From assembly GCA_964353175.1 (NCBI GenBank), contig CAYGUX010000003.1, forward strand, positions 1 through 64,000: 64,000 nt of DNA. Direction: 5' to 3'. The stretch's first letter is position 1, and every line of letters starts with the position of its first letter. A program made the translations under genes and the position numbers. Below are positions 35,867 through 44,991 of this stretch, one piece after another. The DNA is from JAIYCX01 sp964353175 (lineage in GTDB: Bacteria > Bdellovibrionota_C > UBA2361 > SZUA-149 > DAOLCO01). A model generated the notes under the pieces. The model saw only the letters and a list, made by a program, of their open reading frames with translations, searched no databases and was not told where the DNA came from.

Positions 35867-36964
35867 CTACTCTACGTCCTCCCGATAATAGACACCATCT
35901 CTCTTAACAATAAGATCCTGAAGCAATAGATTGGTCATTATTAATCTTAATTCTTCTTGGGTAAACTTACATTGGTATAATATCTCTTCAAAACTCAACA
36001 TCTGATTTACAATAATGTCTAAAACGGAATTCTCCTTCTCTCCAATTAACCTTATTGATTTAGAAAGACTCTCCTTTGGTAAATCTATAATCCCCTCTTT
36101 TTCTTTAACTTCAAGAATAAACTTTTCTATGGAAAGTATGATAGAGGCCCCCTGAGAAAGTAACATATTTGTCCCCTTGCTTAAGTTAGAATCTATTGGA
36201 CCTGGTATCGCATAAACATCTCTATTTTGTTCCATTGCTAATCTGGCCGTTATCAAACTCCCACTTTTCTCCTCTGCCTCAACGACTACAACAGACCCAC
36301 TAAGTGCGCTAATAATTCTATTTCTCCTTGGGAATAGATGTGGCCGTGACCGTTCCCGCAAACCATATTCACTGATAATGAGCCCTCCATTTTCAACTAC
36401 TTCTCTTAATAAAGAGGCGTTACAGGATGGATATACTTGTAATAGTCCTGAACCTAAAACAGCGATTGTAGGAACTTTCGCTTGACCTCTAAGGCTACCT
36501 TGATGACTACAACTATCCACCCCCCTCGCTAGTCCACTTACAACTGTCACTCCTATTTCAGAAAGACCATAGCCTAAGCTCTTCGAGACAGACTCTCCAT
36601 AGATACTCGGTTGCCTTGAACCAACAACTGCATAACATCTAGCTATACAGCTAAAGGGGCTACTCTGATCTCCTCCCATAATGAATAGAAGCATTGGAGG
36701 ATCATCTATCTGAGTTAAATCACTGGGATACTCAGAATCTAGAATTGAAATACAAGAAATCCCTAATTTTTGTGCCTCTAAAAGTTCTTCCTTTGCTCTA
36801 TCCCAATTGGCCTTAGTGGGAGGGGGCAATACCGCCAGTAGTTCTTCTTTCGTGCAATTCCCTTCAAAGTAATGCTTAACCAATACGCATATTTTAGTGC
36901 TGTAATACTTGGATTCCAATCCCCAGGCATGAAATACAATTGTTAACTCGTTAAATTCACTCAT
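35867..36964 (-). CDS. dprA: DNA processing protein DprA
   Basis: I start at the ATG at 36964 (MSEFNELTIV); a GTG at 37003 in the same frame would add 13 residues unlike the family. The 365-residue product has the Rossmann core: VVGSRQPSIYGESVSKSLG, GVTVVSGLARGVDSCSHQG, TIAVLGSGL and FPRRNRIIS, then a C-terminal winged-helix-like region (about 290-365). DprA loads RecA on incoming single-stranded DNA, so its presence suggests natural competence or related recombination. It is a single gene near tRNA-His. Confidence 0.92.
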   Translation of the reverse strand: MSEFNELTIVFHAWGLESKYYSTKICVLVKHYFEGNCTKEELLAVLPPPTKANWDRAKEELLEAQKLGISCISILDSEYPSDLTQIDDPPMLLFIMGGDQSSPFSCIARCYAVVGSRQPSIYGESVSKSLGYGLSEIGVTVVSGLARGVDSCSHQGSLRGQAKVPTIAVLGSGLLQVYPSCNASLLREVVENGGLIISEYGLRERSRPHLFPRRNRIISALSGSVVVVEAEEKSGSLITARLAMEQNRDVYAIPGPIDSNLSKGTNMLLSQGASIILSIEKFILEVKEKEGIIDLPKESLSKSIRLIGEKENSVLDIIVNQMLSFEEILYQCKFTQEELRLIMTNLLLQDLIVKRDGVYYREDVE

Positions 36965-37079
36965 GTTTAATATAATTCTAATAAAGCTTTTAATATAAGC
37001 CACCGATGAACATTCTAAGAAGATATTTTCACTGGCTTCAGTTTTAGCATTATCGGAATTTTACTATTTTTAGACCAAG

Positions 37080-38663
37080 ATGATGGTTGAGAATTATACA
37101 ATTACATTAACAGATTTCCAGGAAGGCTTATGTCCTTCCGCAATTGTATTTGCTGAGAATCTTCAAACTGTTTTAAATATCTCAGAAGAGGATGCCCACA
37201 CTATTGTAAATAATCTCCCCCACAATATAAGTGAGAACTTATCAAAAAGTGATGCGCTTAAACTTGCAAATATACTTGAAGCCTTCGGTGCGGTAGTAAT
37301 TCTAAGTGATCAAACAGATAACAATGTTTTCAGCGCTGACTCCACCTTAAGTTTGGAGCCCTCTGACGAAGAAGATCAAATGATGTTATTTGAGATAGAA
37401 GATATAGAAACAGAATCAAGCGGTATTGATAATCTTAATCTGAATAATTTAGATAGTTTGATCTTTGAAGAGCATAATTCTACACCTGATCAAACCAAAA
37501 TACAGGAAGATGAACAAGAAGAATTGCTATTTTCAGATTCCTCCGTTGATCTAATCTCATTTGATCTACTAGAAGAGGACAAACCAATAGTAGAAATTGA
37601 GGAAGAGGTCGAGAAGATTACAACTCCTTCAATCGAAGATGCTCCACTAGAACCAATTTTAACTACGATTTCACTGGCCTCTGACACAGACGAAGATGAA
37701 CTGAAATTTACTCAAGCAAAAATAGATCTTCCTGTAAAACCAAGCAAACCAGATATTTTATCAAACCATCTGGCCGAACCTATCGATTCAACGAACAAGG
37801 CCAAGAACACGGAAACTAAGCCCGGGATAGCTCAGCCAGAGCCTATAAACACAAAAATGGCTGTACAAGAGATATCGATTCAATCCACTCCATTTTTGGA
37901 GAAAAAAAGGCAACTAAGCACCTTCGGATATAAATATCCAGGCCAAACCATGTTGGCGCTTTTAGCAATTTTCACTTTGGTCTATTTTTACAACTCAAAT
38001 CCTCATCAGGACTCCGCCCTTAGTATTGACATCAATCCAGAGCTTGTTAAAAGTCTTCTACAATCTGAGAACAGCTCAAAAGCTAATGAGAGTATAGAGC
38101 TTACTCAAAAGTATTTAAACTTTGAAGGAGAAATTAAATCAGACACTATTCAAGGTGTTGCGAAACTTAATAAAGCAAATCTAAAAATAGAAACTTTAAA
38201 GATTAAATTAGATGCCTTAACGGATAAATTAACTACCGCAAACGAATTCATAACCAATACATTCTACCCTCACCTCCACTCACTTGAAATTCAAATTAGA
38301 GATGTAGAGGGCGTAAAGGAAGAGAACTATTCCAAATTTCAAGGTTCCGCTAGAGTCTTCTATATGTACAAAAATAAACCTGCTAAAGGCATAATAGAAA
38401 TTAGTGTCTCCCTAAAAGATGATGACACTGAACTGCTTGTTACACATTCTGGCATATCGATGTCCAACGATCCTCTAAGCTCTACCCCAAAACTTACTAT
38501 AGAAAATGGTGAAACTACTTTTATGCCTTTTCAAGTAAGCATCCCTCTCAAAAGCTATATTTTGAAAGTTCCCAAACGACAAATACTTCCAACCATTGAT
38601 GAGACTAAAGGCCCTAAGAAGGATAAGAAAGCTAGTAAAAAGAAGAAAAAATCCAAAAATTAG
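37080..38663 (+). CDS. Membrane protein with an N-terminal L7/L12 C-terminal-like domain
   Basis: The 527-residue product has no known overall family. Residues 17-75 (SEEDAHTIVNNLP, SKSDALKLANILEAFGAVVIL) follow the pattern of the ribosomal protein L7/L12 C-terminal domain, in which the same kind of helix-loop-helix precedes a strand. A strongly acidic, probably disordered region follows (80-215). One membrane helix lies at about 289-305. The C-terminal part (310-500) is soluble, with a coiled-coil-like helix at about 345-390, and the end is a run of Lys and Ser (KKDKKASKKKKKSKN). The start is the first of two adjacent ATGs. It stands alone between dprA and the deaminase. Confidence 0.6.
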   Translation: MMVENYTITLTDFQEGLCPSAIVFAENLQTVLNISEEDAHTIVNNLPHNISENLSKSDALKLANILEAFGAVVILSDQTDNNVFSADSTLSLEPSDEEDQMMLFEIEDIETESSGIDNLNLNNLDSLIFEEHNSTPDQTKIQEDEQEELLFSDSSVDLISFDLLEEDKPIVEIEEEVEKITTPSIEDAPLEPILTTISLASDTDEDELKFTQAKIDLPVKPSKPDILSNHLAEPIDSTNKAKNTETKPGIAQPEPINTKMAVQEISIQSTPFLEKKRQLSTFGYKYPGQTMLALLAIFTLVYFYNSNPHQDSALSIDINPELVKSLLQSENSSKANESIELTQKYLNFEGEIKSDTIQGVAKLNKANLKIETLKIKLDALTDKLTTANEFITNTFYPHLHSLEIQIRDVEGVKEENYSKFQGSARVFYMYKNKPAKGIIEISVSLKDDDTELLVTHSGISMSNDPLSSTPKLTIENGETTFMPFQVSIPLKSYILKVPKRQILPTIDETKGPKKDKKASKKKKKSKN

Positions 38664-38702
38664 TCTGTAGACGAGACTCATAATTAAAGGTAACCTCAAA
38701 GG

Positions 38703-39839
38703 ATGAATAAAGTAAGTACTCTTAGAGAAATTATTACTCCCGACCTTAAAGGCGTAACGGAACTCCATGTTCATTTAGGTGGATCAGTTCCATTATATAG
38801 ATTGTGGGAGATGGGAGTTCAAAGGGGCATAAGAGGAGTCGGAGACTCATACGAAGACTTTATATCACTACTACACAGAAGTCCTGATAAGCTAGGGAAC
38901 CTCGACGATTACCTTGAAATTTTTGATACTGTAGAACTTATTCAAGCTGGACCTCAAGCGATAAAAGACAGTGTACTTATTGCGATCAATGGCGCCTATC
39001 GAACAGGCGGAATGGTAAAACTTGCTCCTGGGGGAGAGGGTGGTGATCCTGAGCCAGCATTCTCCATTACTCAGCTGGAACTTCGCTTTAACCCATTAAA
39101 ACGCACTGGTGCTCATAAAACCAGAACGGGCATAAGTGGCCTTTATGATGTGGATAGGATTATTCGCGCTGTATGTGAAGGTGCGGAAGAATCTGAAATT
39201 GCCTATAGAGGTAAAATCAAAACTGGATTTATATGTTGTTTTGGTAGAGACATCAGTTGGGAAACCAACATGGTACTCGCAGAAAAAATTGCTATCTGGA
39301 GAAAAACACAAGACAAAGTCGTCGGTGTAGATCTAGCGGGACCTGAATCGGTCCTCCCATTAGACAACGATAAAGACATTCAAAAAATGGCGGACCTCTT
39401 TGATGTAGCATGTGGCTCTGAACTCGGAAGAACTGTCCATTCCGGAGAGACACCCCATACGACTATTGATATATTTATTGCAACTCTTGAAGCAATAAAA
39501 CCGACAAGAGTTGCTCATCCAATTATTGCCGCTAAAGCTTTCTGGGAAAAGGGTGATGATCGAGGGCTTAGGTTGCTTTCAGATAAAAATATTTGCTGTG
39601 AGCTTTGCGTCAAATCAAACCTACTAACTAGAGCGTTAAATAGCGCTGAGGAATATAAGCGTTTTATTGAGACTCTAGACAACTACGATATAAGATACAC
39701 CTTTTCTACTGATTCCCCTGCCCTACAACTAACCACTCTAGGTAATGAACTTGAATTCTTACTTCAAAATAGAGCCATATCACCTGAAGGGATATTAAGA
39801 GCACTTAGAACCGCTAAGGAAGTGAGCTTTATAAAATAA
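38703..39839 (+). CDS. Adenosine/adenine deaminase family metallohydrolase
   Basis: The 378-residue protein has the zinc-ligand HxH motif at His22-Val-His24 (LHVHLGGS), a HSGE motif (246-249) in place of HAGE, a His272 in VAHP and Asp337 in STDSPA where the usual is TDDP. The order matches the adenosine deaminase fold. The altered last motif and extra Gly-rich insertion near 106-116 (KLAPGGEGGDPE) suggest a divergent member; substrate may be adenosine, adenine or a related compound. Cytoplasmic; a purine salvage role is likely. It lies 39 bases after the preceding gene. Confidence 0.78.
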   Translation: MNKVSTLREIITPDLKGVTELHVHLGGSVPLYRLWEMGVQRGIRGVGDSYEDFISLLHRSPDKLGNLDDYLEIFDTVELIQAGPQAIKDSVLIAINGAYRTGGMVKLAPGGEGGDPEPAFSITQLELRFNPLKRTGAHKTRTGISGLYDVDRIIRAVCEGAEESEIAYRGKIKTGFICCFGRDISWETNMVLAEKIAIWRKTQDKVVGVDLAGPESVLPLDNDKDIQKMADLFDVACGSELGRTVHSGETPHTTIDIFIATLEAIKPTRVAHPIIAAKAFWEKGDDRGLRLLSDKNICCELCVKSNLLTRALNSAEEYKRFIETLDNYDIRYTFSTDSPALQLTTLGNELEFLLQNRAISPEGILRALRTAKEVSFIK

Positions 39840-39901
39840 TCCCGCTAATATATAAGAAGTAGCAATTAATTAATAATCAACCAAATCATTAGGTCGAATT
39901 C

Positions 39902-41362
39902 ATGAGTATTTTACTTGGAAGAAAAACAAAAATTGTAGCCACTCTAGGGCCATCTTCGAGTTCAAAGGAAACAATAAAAAGCTTAATTTCTACAGGGGTA
40001 AATGTCGTTAGGTTAAACTTCTCTCACGGCACCCACGAAAGCCATAAGGAGGTTTATGACAACGTAAGAATGGAATCACAGAAACAAGGTAAGCACGTCG
40101 CAATCTTTGTTGATCTTTGTGGCCCTAAAGTTAGAATCGGACCACTTGAGAATGGAGAAATCACACTTGAAGATGGAGCTGATATTGAATTAGCTTTCCT
40201 TGATAAATCAGAAGGTCTTAAAGAAGGAAATGCCGAGAAATTATACGTTGAAGCATTTGACCCTGCTTTAGTACTAATGCCTACTCAGAAAGCTTTGCTT
40301 GCAGATGGAAGAATCTTATTAGTCGCTCAAGAAACATTGGCTGGCTCAGTAAAATGTAAAGTTATTAATGGTGGAACTCTAAGATCTCGATCTGGAATTT
40401 CTGTCCCTGATTCACAACTAGACCTACCTTGCCTTACTGAGAAGGACAAAGTAGATTTATTGTGGGCTATCGAGAATCAAGCAGATTATATCGCCCTTTC
40501 ATTCGTTGGATCTGCTAGAGATGTTGAAGATGCCAAAGACTTTATGGAAGGTCATGGAGTGCAAATTCCAATTATTTCAAAAATTGAACGTGCTGGAAGC
40601 TTAGATGAAATATCTGCTATAGTAGAAGCATCTGACGCGGTGATGGTAGCAAGAGGAGACCTTGGATTAGAGCTACCTCTAGAAAGAGTTCCTGCCGCTC
40701 AAAGATTTATTATTGCTGAAGCAAATTTAACAGGAACTCCAGTTATCACAGCAACACAAATGTTGATGTCAATGGTCCATGAAATTAGGCCTACAAGAGC
40801 TGAAGTAAGTGATGTTTATACTGCGGTAAGGGATGGCACTGATGCTGTGATGCTTTCAGATGAAACTGCGATAGGGAAACATCCTATTCAATCTGTAAGC
40901 GTATTGAGTAGCATCTTATTGGAAGCTGAGAAAGAAGCTAGACTGGATGCCAAACTAATGTCCAAGAAAAAAGCTGCTAAAGATAAAGTTGCAGATGCGG
41001 TTTGCTTTGCTGCATCAAATGCTGCCGCAAAAGTTGGCGCGCAAGCTATAATCGCATGTACTGAAACTGGTTCGACTGCAACTCTTATGGCTAAATACAG
41101 GCCTGAGGCGACTGTTTATGGAGCTACTTCGGTACCTAGGATATTACCTAAGATGGCTTTACTCTGGGGAGTAGAACCTTTACTTATCGACTTAAAAGAT
41201 GTTTCATCAATGGAAGATGAAGTCAGTCAAGCGCTATTAAAGGCGAGAGACACTTATGGTTTAAAGCCTGGATCACGAGTGGTCATCACAGTCGGTTTGA
41301 GAACAAAGAAAACAGGTTCAACTAACGTTTTAGAGATTAGGGAAGTACCTAGAACAATATAA
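39902..41362 (+). CDS. pyk: Pyruvate kinase
   Basis: The 486-residue protein is full length. Motifs include TLGPSSSSKE and VVRLNFSHGTHE near the N-terminus, the catalytic KIERAGSLDEI with the active lysine, VMVARGDLGLELPLE and TATQMLMSM. It converts PEP to pyruvate with ATP formation. The C-terminal domain has the usual alpha/beta fold. An imperfect ribosome site precedes the ATG. The gene is followed by a long inverted repeat. Confidence 0.97.
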   Translation: MSILLGRKTKIVATLGPSSSSKETIKSLISTGVNVVRLNFSHGTHESHKEVYDNVRMESQKQGKHVAIFVDLCGPKVRIGPLENGEITLEDGADIELAFLDKSEGLKEGNAEKLYVEAFDPALVLMPTQKALLADGRILLVAQETLAGSVKCKVINGGTLRSRSGISVPDSQLDLPCLTEKDKVDLLWAIENQADYIALSFVGSARDVEDAKDFMEGHGVQIPIISKIERAGSLDEISAIVEASDAVMVARGDLGLELPLERVPAAQRFIIAEANLTGTPVITATQMLMSMVHEIRPTRAEVSDVYTAVRDGTDAVMLSDETAIGKHPIQSVSVLSSILLEAEKEARLDAKLMSKKKAAKDKVADAVCFAASNAAAKVGAQAIIACTETGSTATLMAKYRPEATVYGATSVPRILPKMALLWGVEPLLIDLKDVSSMEDEVSQALLKARDTYGLKPGSRVVITVGLRTKKTGSTNVLEIREVPRTI

Positions 41363-41368
41363 TAATAT

Positions 41369-41417
41369 CCCCTTAAATTCATAATGAGGAGACTCTTTTC
41401 ACAATGAATTTAAGGGG
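41369..41417. repeat. Perfect 14-pair inverted repeat between pyk and gnd
   Basis: CCCCTTAAATTCAT at 41369-41382 pairs with ATGAATTTAAGGGG at 41404-41417, with a 21-base loop that contains a small GAG/CTC stem. It has no T-run on either side. It lies between converging genes, so it may be an unusual bidirectional terminator or an RNA 3'-end stabiliser. Confidence 0.6.
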
Positions 41418-41452
41418 CAGAATTCAATAAACGAATATTTATTTTTAAATAA

Positions 41453-42361
41453 CTACTTCGTTTTAACAGCGTGGCCGCCGAATGCTTTTCTTAAACCTGC
41501 GATAAACTTATAAGATATAGAATCAGTTCTTCTTGATGCAAATCTACTATATAGAGCGGTAGTTAGAACGGGTGTTGGAACTTTTGCTCTTAGAGACTCT
41601 TCTACCGCCCAGCGTCCAGTTCCTGAATCATCAATATATGGCTCCAAGGTACTTAGCGATTCATCAACTTCTAACATTGATTCCCCAAGCTCTAACAGCC
41701 AAGATCGAATCACCCCACCCCTGTTCCAAACTTTAACTACATCTTTAATTGAGAGCGTATATGGAGAGTTTTCTAAGAGATCAATCCCCTCTCCATAAGC
41801 TTGCATTAAGCCATACTCAATTGCGTTATGAATCATTTTTACATAGTGGCCTGAACCAGATGCTCCCATATATGAGAATCCATCCTCCGTACAAAGAGCC
41901 TTAAAGTAGGGCGTTAAACTATCGAAAGAACTCTTCTCCCCACCAACCATCATACAGAAGCCTTTCTTCTCTCCCCATACGCCACCACTAGTTCCAACAT
42001 CAACATAAGAAACTTTAGCTTCCACACATACCTGATTTCTACGCACAGTATCTAAGTAATTAGAATTTCCACCATCAACGAGAATATCCCCCTTGCTAAG
42101 CATTGGCAGAAGTTCTTTGATACAAGAATCAACAGCTTCACCAGCTGGCACCATTAACCAAACAATTTTTTGATTCGCTCCTAAACTAGATACCATTGAA
42201 GATAAGGAATCATTAAAAGAAAAATCACCAGTAAAAGTACCCTTTTCTGGTGTCTTCCTATCATAGGCCTTAACACTCCCACCTGCGTTCAAAATTCGAT
42301 TGATTAATCCAGAACCCATTCTCCCGGTACCAACAAAACCAATGTTTCCCAAAGAATCCAT
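41453..42361 (-). CDS. gnd: 6-phosphogluconate dehydrogenase, decarboxylating (short form)
   Basis: The 302-residue protein has GFVGTGRMGSG (8-18) as NAD(P) site, VDGGNSN (95-101), SGGVWG (125-130) and the catalytic region GHYVKMIHNAIEYG with Lys175, Asn179 and Glu182. The size is that of the short GndA/YqeC type, which is often NAD-dependent. It converts 6-phosphogluconate to ribulose 5-phosphate. It lies 31 bases after the transaldolase gene on the same strand. Confidence 0.93.
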   Translation of the reverse strand: MDSLGNIGFVGTGRMGSGLINRILNAGGSVKAYDRKTPEKGTFTGDFSFNDSLSSMVSSLGANQKIVWLMVPAGEAVDSCIKELLPMLSKGDILVDGGNSNYLDTVRRNQVCVEAKVSYVDVGTSGGVWGEKKGFCMMVGGEKSSFDSLTPYFKALCTEDGFSYMGASGSGHYVKMIHNAIEYGLMQAYGEGIDLLENSPYTLSIKDVVKVWNRGGVIRSWLLELGESMLEVDESLSTLEPYIDDSGTGRWAVEESLRAKVPTPVLTTALYSRFASRRTDSISYKFIAGLRKAFGGHAVKTK

Positions 42362-42392
42362 ACCACTACTCCAAACTAACTAATCGATCCGT

Positions 42393-43499
42393 TTATACTG
42401 ACGCTATCTTAGATTCTACTGCACCTATTAATGAGGCGAATGAATCTGCAAATTTTTTGACTCCGTCTTCCTGTAGCTCATCCATCAATGCACTAGTACT
42501 AATCCCTAATGATTCAATATTGTTCTTAACATCATGAGCTTCCTTTAAGCGATCTTCTATCTTTGCTGACATAACTTCTCCATGGTCAACTAAAGCAGCT
42601 AACGTTTGATGAGGCATAGTATTTACAGTGTCTGGGCCTACTAACTCCTCTACGTACAAAGTATCCTTATACTTTGGGTTCTTTACGCTTGTACTTGCCC
42701 AAAGAGGTCTTTGAACAGCTCCGCCTTTAGACTTTATGTTCTGGAACTCTGGAGAATTAAATATTTTCTTATACTGCTCATACGCCAATCTACAATTAGC
42801 AATTCCAAATTCACCTTTCAACTCTGTAGCTTCCGGCGTGCCCACTTTATCAAGCGCTGAATCAACAATTGTATCAACTCTACTTACAAAAAAGCTAGCA
42901 ACGGATCTTATCTTATCAACTGCTAAGCCTTTTGCTATTCTATTATTTAGCGCTTCTATGTATGTCTTTGCTACTTCGATATAATTATCTACAGAGAATA
43001 AAAGCGTGACATTTATACTAATGCCATCTTCTAAACACTCTCTTATCGCTGGCATACATTCTTTAGTGCCAGGAATCTTGATCATTACATTAGGTCGATT
43101 TAATCTCGCATTAAGTCGTTTAGCTTGCTTAACAGTTTCCTTTGAATCTCTGGCCAACAAAGGAGAAACTTCTAAACTAACAAAACCATCTTCCCCTCCG
43201 CTCTCCTTATAAATTGGAAGCAAAATATCTGCTGCTAATGCGATATCTACTAGAGCCAACTCATCAAATACTCCCTCGACGCTTAGCCCACTGTCCCGCA
43301 ACGACGCTACCTGCCCGTCATAAGCAATACCTGTTTTTAAAGCGCTATCAAAAATGGATGGATTAGATGTCATTCCTCTAACGCCCCAGTCGGACACTAG
43401 TTTTGTAATCTCTCCTTTTAGAAGTAAATCCCTGCTGATATTATCATACCATACGCTTTGACCGAATTTAAAAACATCATGTGAAGGATTTTGAGACAT
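42393..43499 (-). CDS. tal: Transaldolase
   Basis: I start at the ATG at 43499 (MSQNPSHDVFKFG), because a longer frame upstream adds a hydrophobic stretch foreign to the family. The 368-residue product has TSNPSIF (44-50), the Schiff-base lysine at 141 in VMIKIPGTKE, and the later SVASFFVSRVD and RPLWASTS blocks. This size and motif set match the TalAB-type longer transaldolases. It acts in the pentose phosphate pathway, moving a three-carbon dihydroxyacetone unit. It precedes gnd and forms a small pathway operon. Confidence 0.9.
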   Translation of the reverse strand: MSQNPSHDVFKFGQSVWYDNISRDLLLKGEITKLVSDWGVRGMTSNPSIFDSALKTGIAYDGQVASLRDSGLSVEGVFDELALVDIALAADILLPIYKESGGEDGFVSLEVSPLLARDSKETVKQAKRLNARLNRPNVMIKIPGTKECMPAIRECLEDGISINVTLLFSVDNYIEVAKTYIEALNNRIAKGLAVDKIRSVASFFVSRVDTIVDSALDKVGTPEATELKGEFGIANCRLAYEQYKKIFNSPEFQNIKSKGGAVQRPLWASTSVKNPKYKDTLYVEELVGPDTVNTMPHQTLAALVDHGEVMSAKIEDRLKEAHDVKNNIESLGISTSALMDELQEDGVKKFADSFASLIGAVESKIASV

Positions 43500-43769
43500 A
43501 AGCTTACTCTTAAATTTTATTTTATATTGATTTGAATAGTACGATCTTAATACGTAAATTAAGAGGATAGGTAAAGCAAAATGGGCATCTGCCATATAAG
43601 GTAAGGAGGTTAGATAAAATTTTAACCCAAGTATTTGGGTATCTAAATAAGAATTGAAGCTAAATTAGAGGAAGGCGAAGACCCGAATAGACGCCCTATT
43701 TTAATGGAGAACCCTCGTGGAGATTTAATAGACTCAAAATACCATTAAGATAAACAGAATAAGAATGCT

Positions 43770-43931
43770 CTACTTGATATTCTTATCTTTAACTTGCTCA
43801 CGAATAAACTCCCTTTCCGCTTCAAGAGCAAGTTTTACGAGTCCTAATTCGTAGGCTATTGTTGAATTTAAAAAGCGACCTTCTGATGTTGCTTTTCTCT
43901 TTCTCTTTCTTCTAGTGCTTGTCTGATTCAT
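43770..43931 (-). CDS. Small basic protein of 53 residues, unknown
   Basis: The reverse strand encodes 53 residues, beginning MNQTSTRRKRKRKATSEG, then a helical region (FLNSTIAYELGLVKLALE), ending in EFIREQVKDKNIK. The N-terminal Arg/Lys cluster followed by an amphipathic helix suggests nucleic acid or protein contact. No good ribosome site precedes the ATG. An eight-pair hairpin (43759-43766 with 43779-43786) overlaps the stop codon and is followed on the minus strand by a T-rich run, resembling a terminator. The frame is too short for certain calling, but the coherent composition makes it plausible. Confidence 0.45.
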   Translation of the reverse strand: MNQTSTRRKRKRKATSEGRFLNSTIAYELGLVKLALEAEREFIREQVKDKNIK

Positions 43932-44243
43932 AGTTTTACAATTTGGTTATGAATAATTTTCAATATTTATCGGCTTACCTTCAACAAAAACTTTAGGGTT
44001 TTGATCGGGAACTTAAAAATAATCTAGAATAAACCTAAATTACCCCTAAACAACTAAAACACCATTTTAAATCTGTTAAACCCGCACTAGACTTCAGAGC
44101 AAGCTTTTATAACCTAGAAACGCCCATTTTATGAAACTTCCACAGACGCTAAAAGTATTATGCTCCTTCCGCCTAACTATGTGCTGCTTAAATTTGTAAA
44201 AGATTGTAATAAGTATATTCCTAATAAATAGGCCTTATTACCT
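43932..44243. other. Non-coding stretch between the small ORF and the aquaporin gene
   Basis: I see no convincing gene here. At its right end TAATAAG (44207-44213) pairs with CTTATTA (44234-44240) around an inner CCTA/TAGG pair, a weak nested hairpin just after the aquaporin stop. The region otherwise appears AT-rich and featureless. Confidence 0.5.
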
Positions 44244-44873
44244 CTAGTTTGGCTCCTCCTCTAACATATACTTGGCTAAAAAGCCGCTTAGAATACCGCC
44301 TAAGAATTGAGCCGCTAAATAAACCCAAATCATCTCAGTGCCAATCTTTCTAATTACCCAAAGACCTAAGGTAACGGCGGGGTTAAGTGCTGCACCAGAA
44401 ACACCTCCAATTAGAATCGCGCTAACTGCTACAGTCATACCTATCGCAAAACCAAAGTATGAATTCCCTTTAGTTTTAGGATTGGTTGCAACACAACAAA
44501 CAACAAAGGCTAATAAGAACGAGAATAAACATTCCGCTGCAAAAACTTGGTCAACTCTAAAGTCTGACACTGACTGAGATTCGTGGTCAATAAGATAAGA
44601 TATAGGGAATAAACTAACTCCAACTCCGATAAGTTGAGCGCACATATATGGTAGCACCTTACCCCAAGGCAGGTCTCCTCTTATTGCTACTGCAATCGTT
44701 ACCATTGGATTATAATGCGCTCCCGAGATAGCTCCTCCAGCATAAACCATAATCACTAACATAGTACCAATCGCAAAAGGTGCAACTGGGCCTAACTCAA
44801 CGGACAGAACACAAATTCCGATAGATAGCATCAAAAACATGGCACCTAAAAACTCTGCAATATATGCTCTCAT
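44244..44873 (-). CDS. Aquaporin/MIP family channel with altered signature motifs
   Basis: The 209-residue protein has six membrane helices and the two half-helix repeats of the family: SGAHYNPM at 50-57, where the third position of the usual NPA is Met, and SGAALNPA at 159-166. The residue after the second NPA is Val, while most aquaporins have Arg there as part of the selectivity filter. It is therefore a channel of the family but perhaps not a normal water channel; a small solute is likely. It is a single gene, divergent from the carboxylase operon. Confidence 0.8.
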   Translation of the reverse strand: MRAYIAEFLGAMFLMLSIGICVLSVELGPVAPFAIGTMLVIMVYAGGAISGAHYNPMVTIAVAIRGDLPWGKVLPYMCAQLIGVGVSLFPISYLIDHESQSVSDFRVDQVFAAECLFSFLLAFVVCCVATNPKTKGNSYFGFAIGMTVAVSAILIGGVSGAALNPAVTLGLWVIRKIGTEMIWVYLAAQFLGGILSGFLAKYMLEEEPN

Positions 44874-44991
44874 ATCTGGAGGCCCTTTATAAAATTATTA
44901 TCAATACAACGGTCTTATAATAAATTACCTTACTGCACACTAGAAATAATGATACAATTTAACTAAGAGCTCTCGTAAAAGTACATAAACT

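Noticed and set aside
43500..43595. Upstream extension of transaldolase
   Set aside because: It would add a hydrophobic stretch not found in transaldolases; the ATG at 43499 fits the family start.
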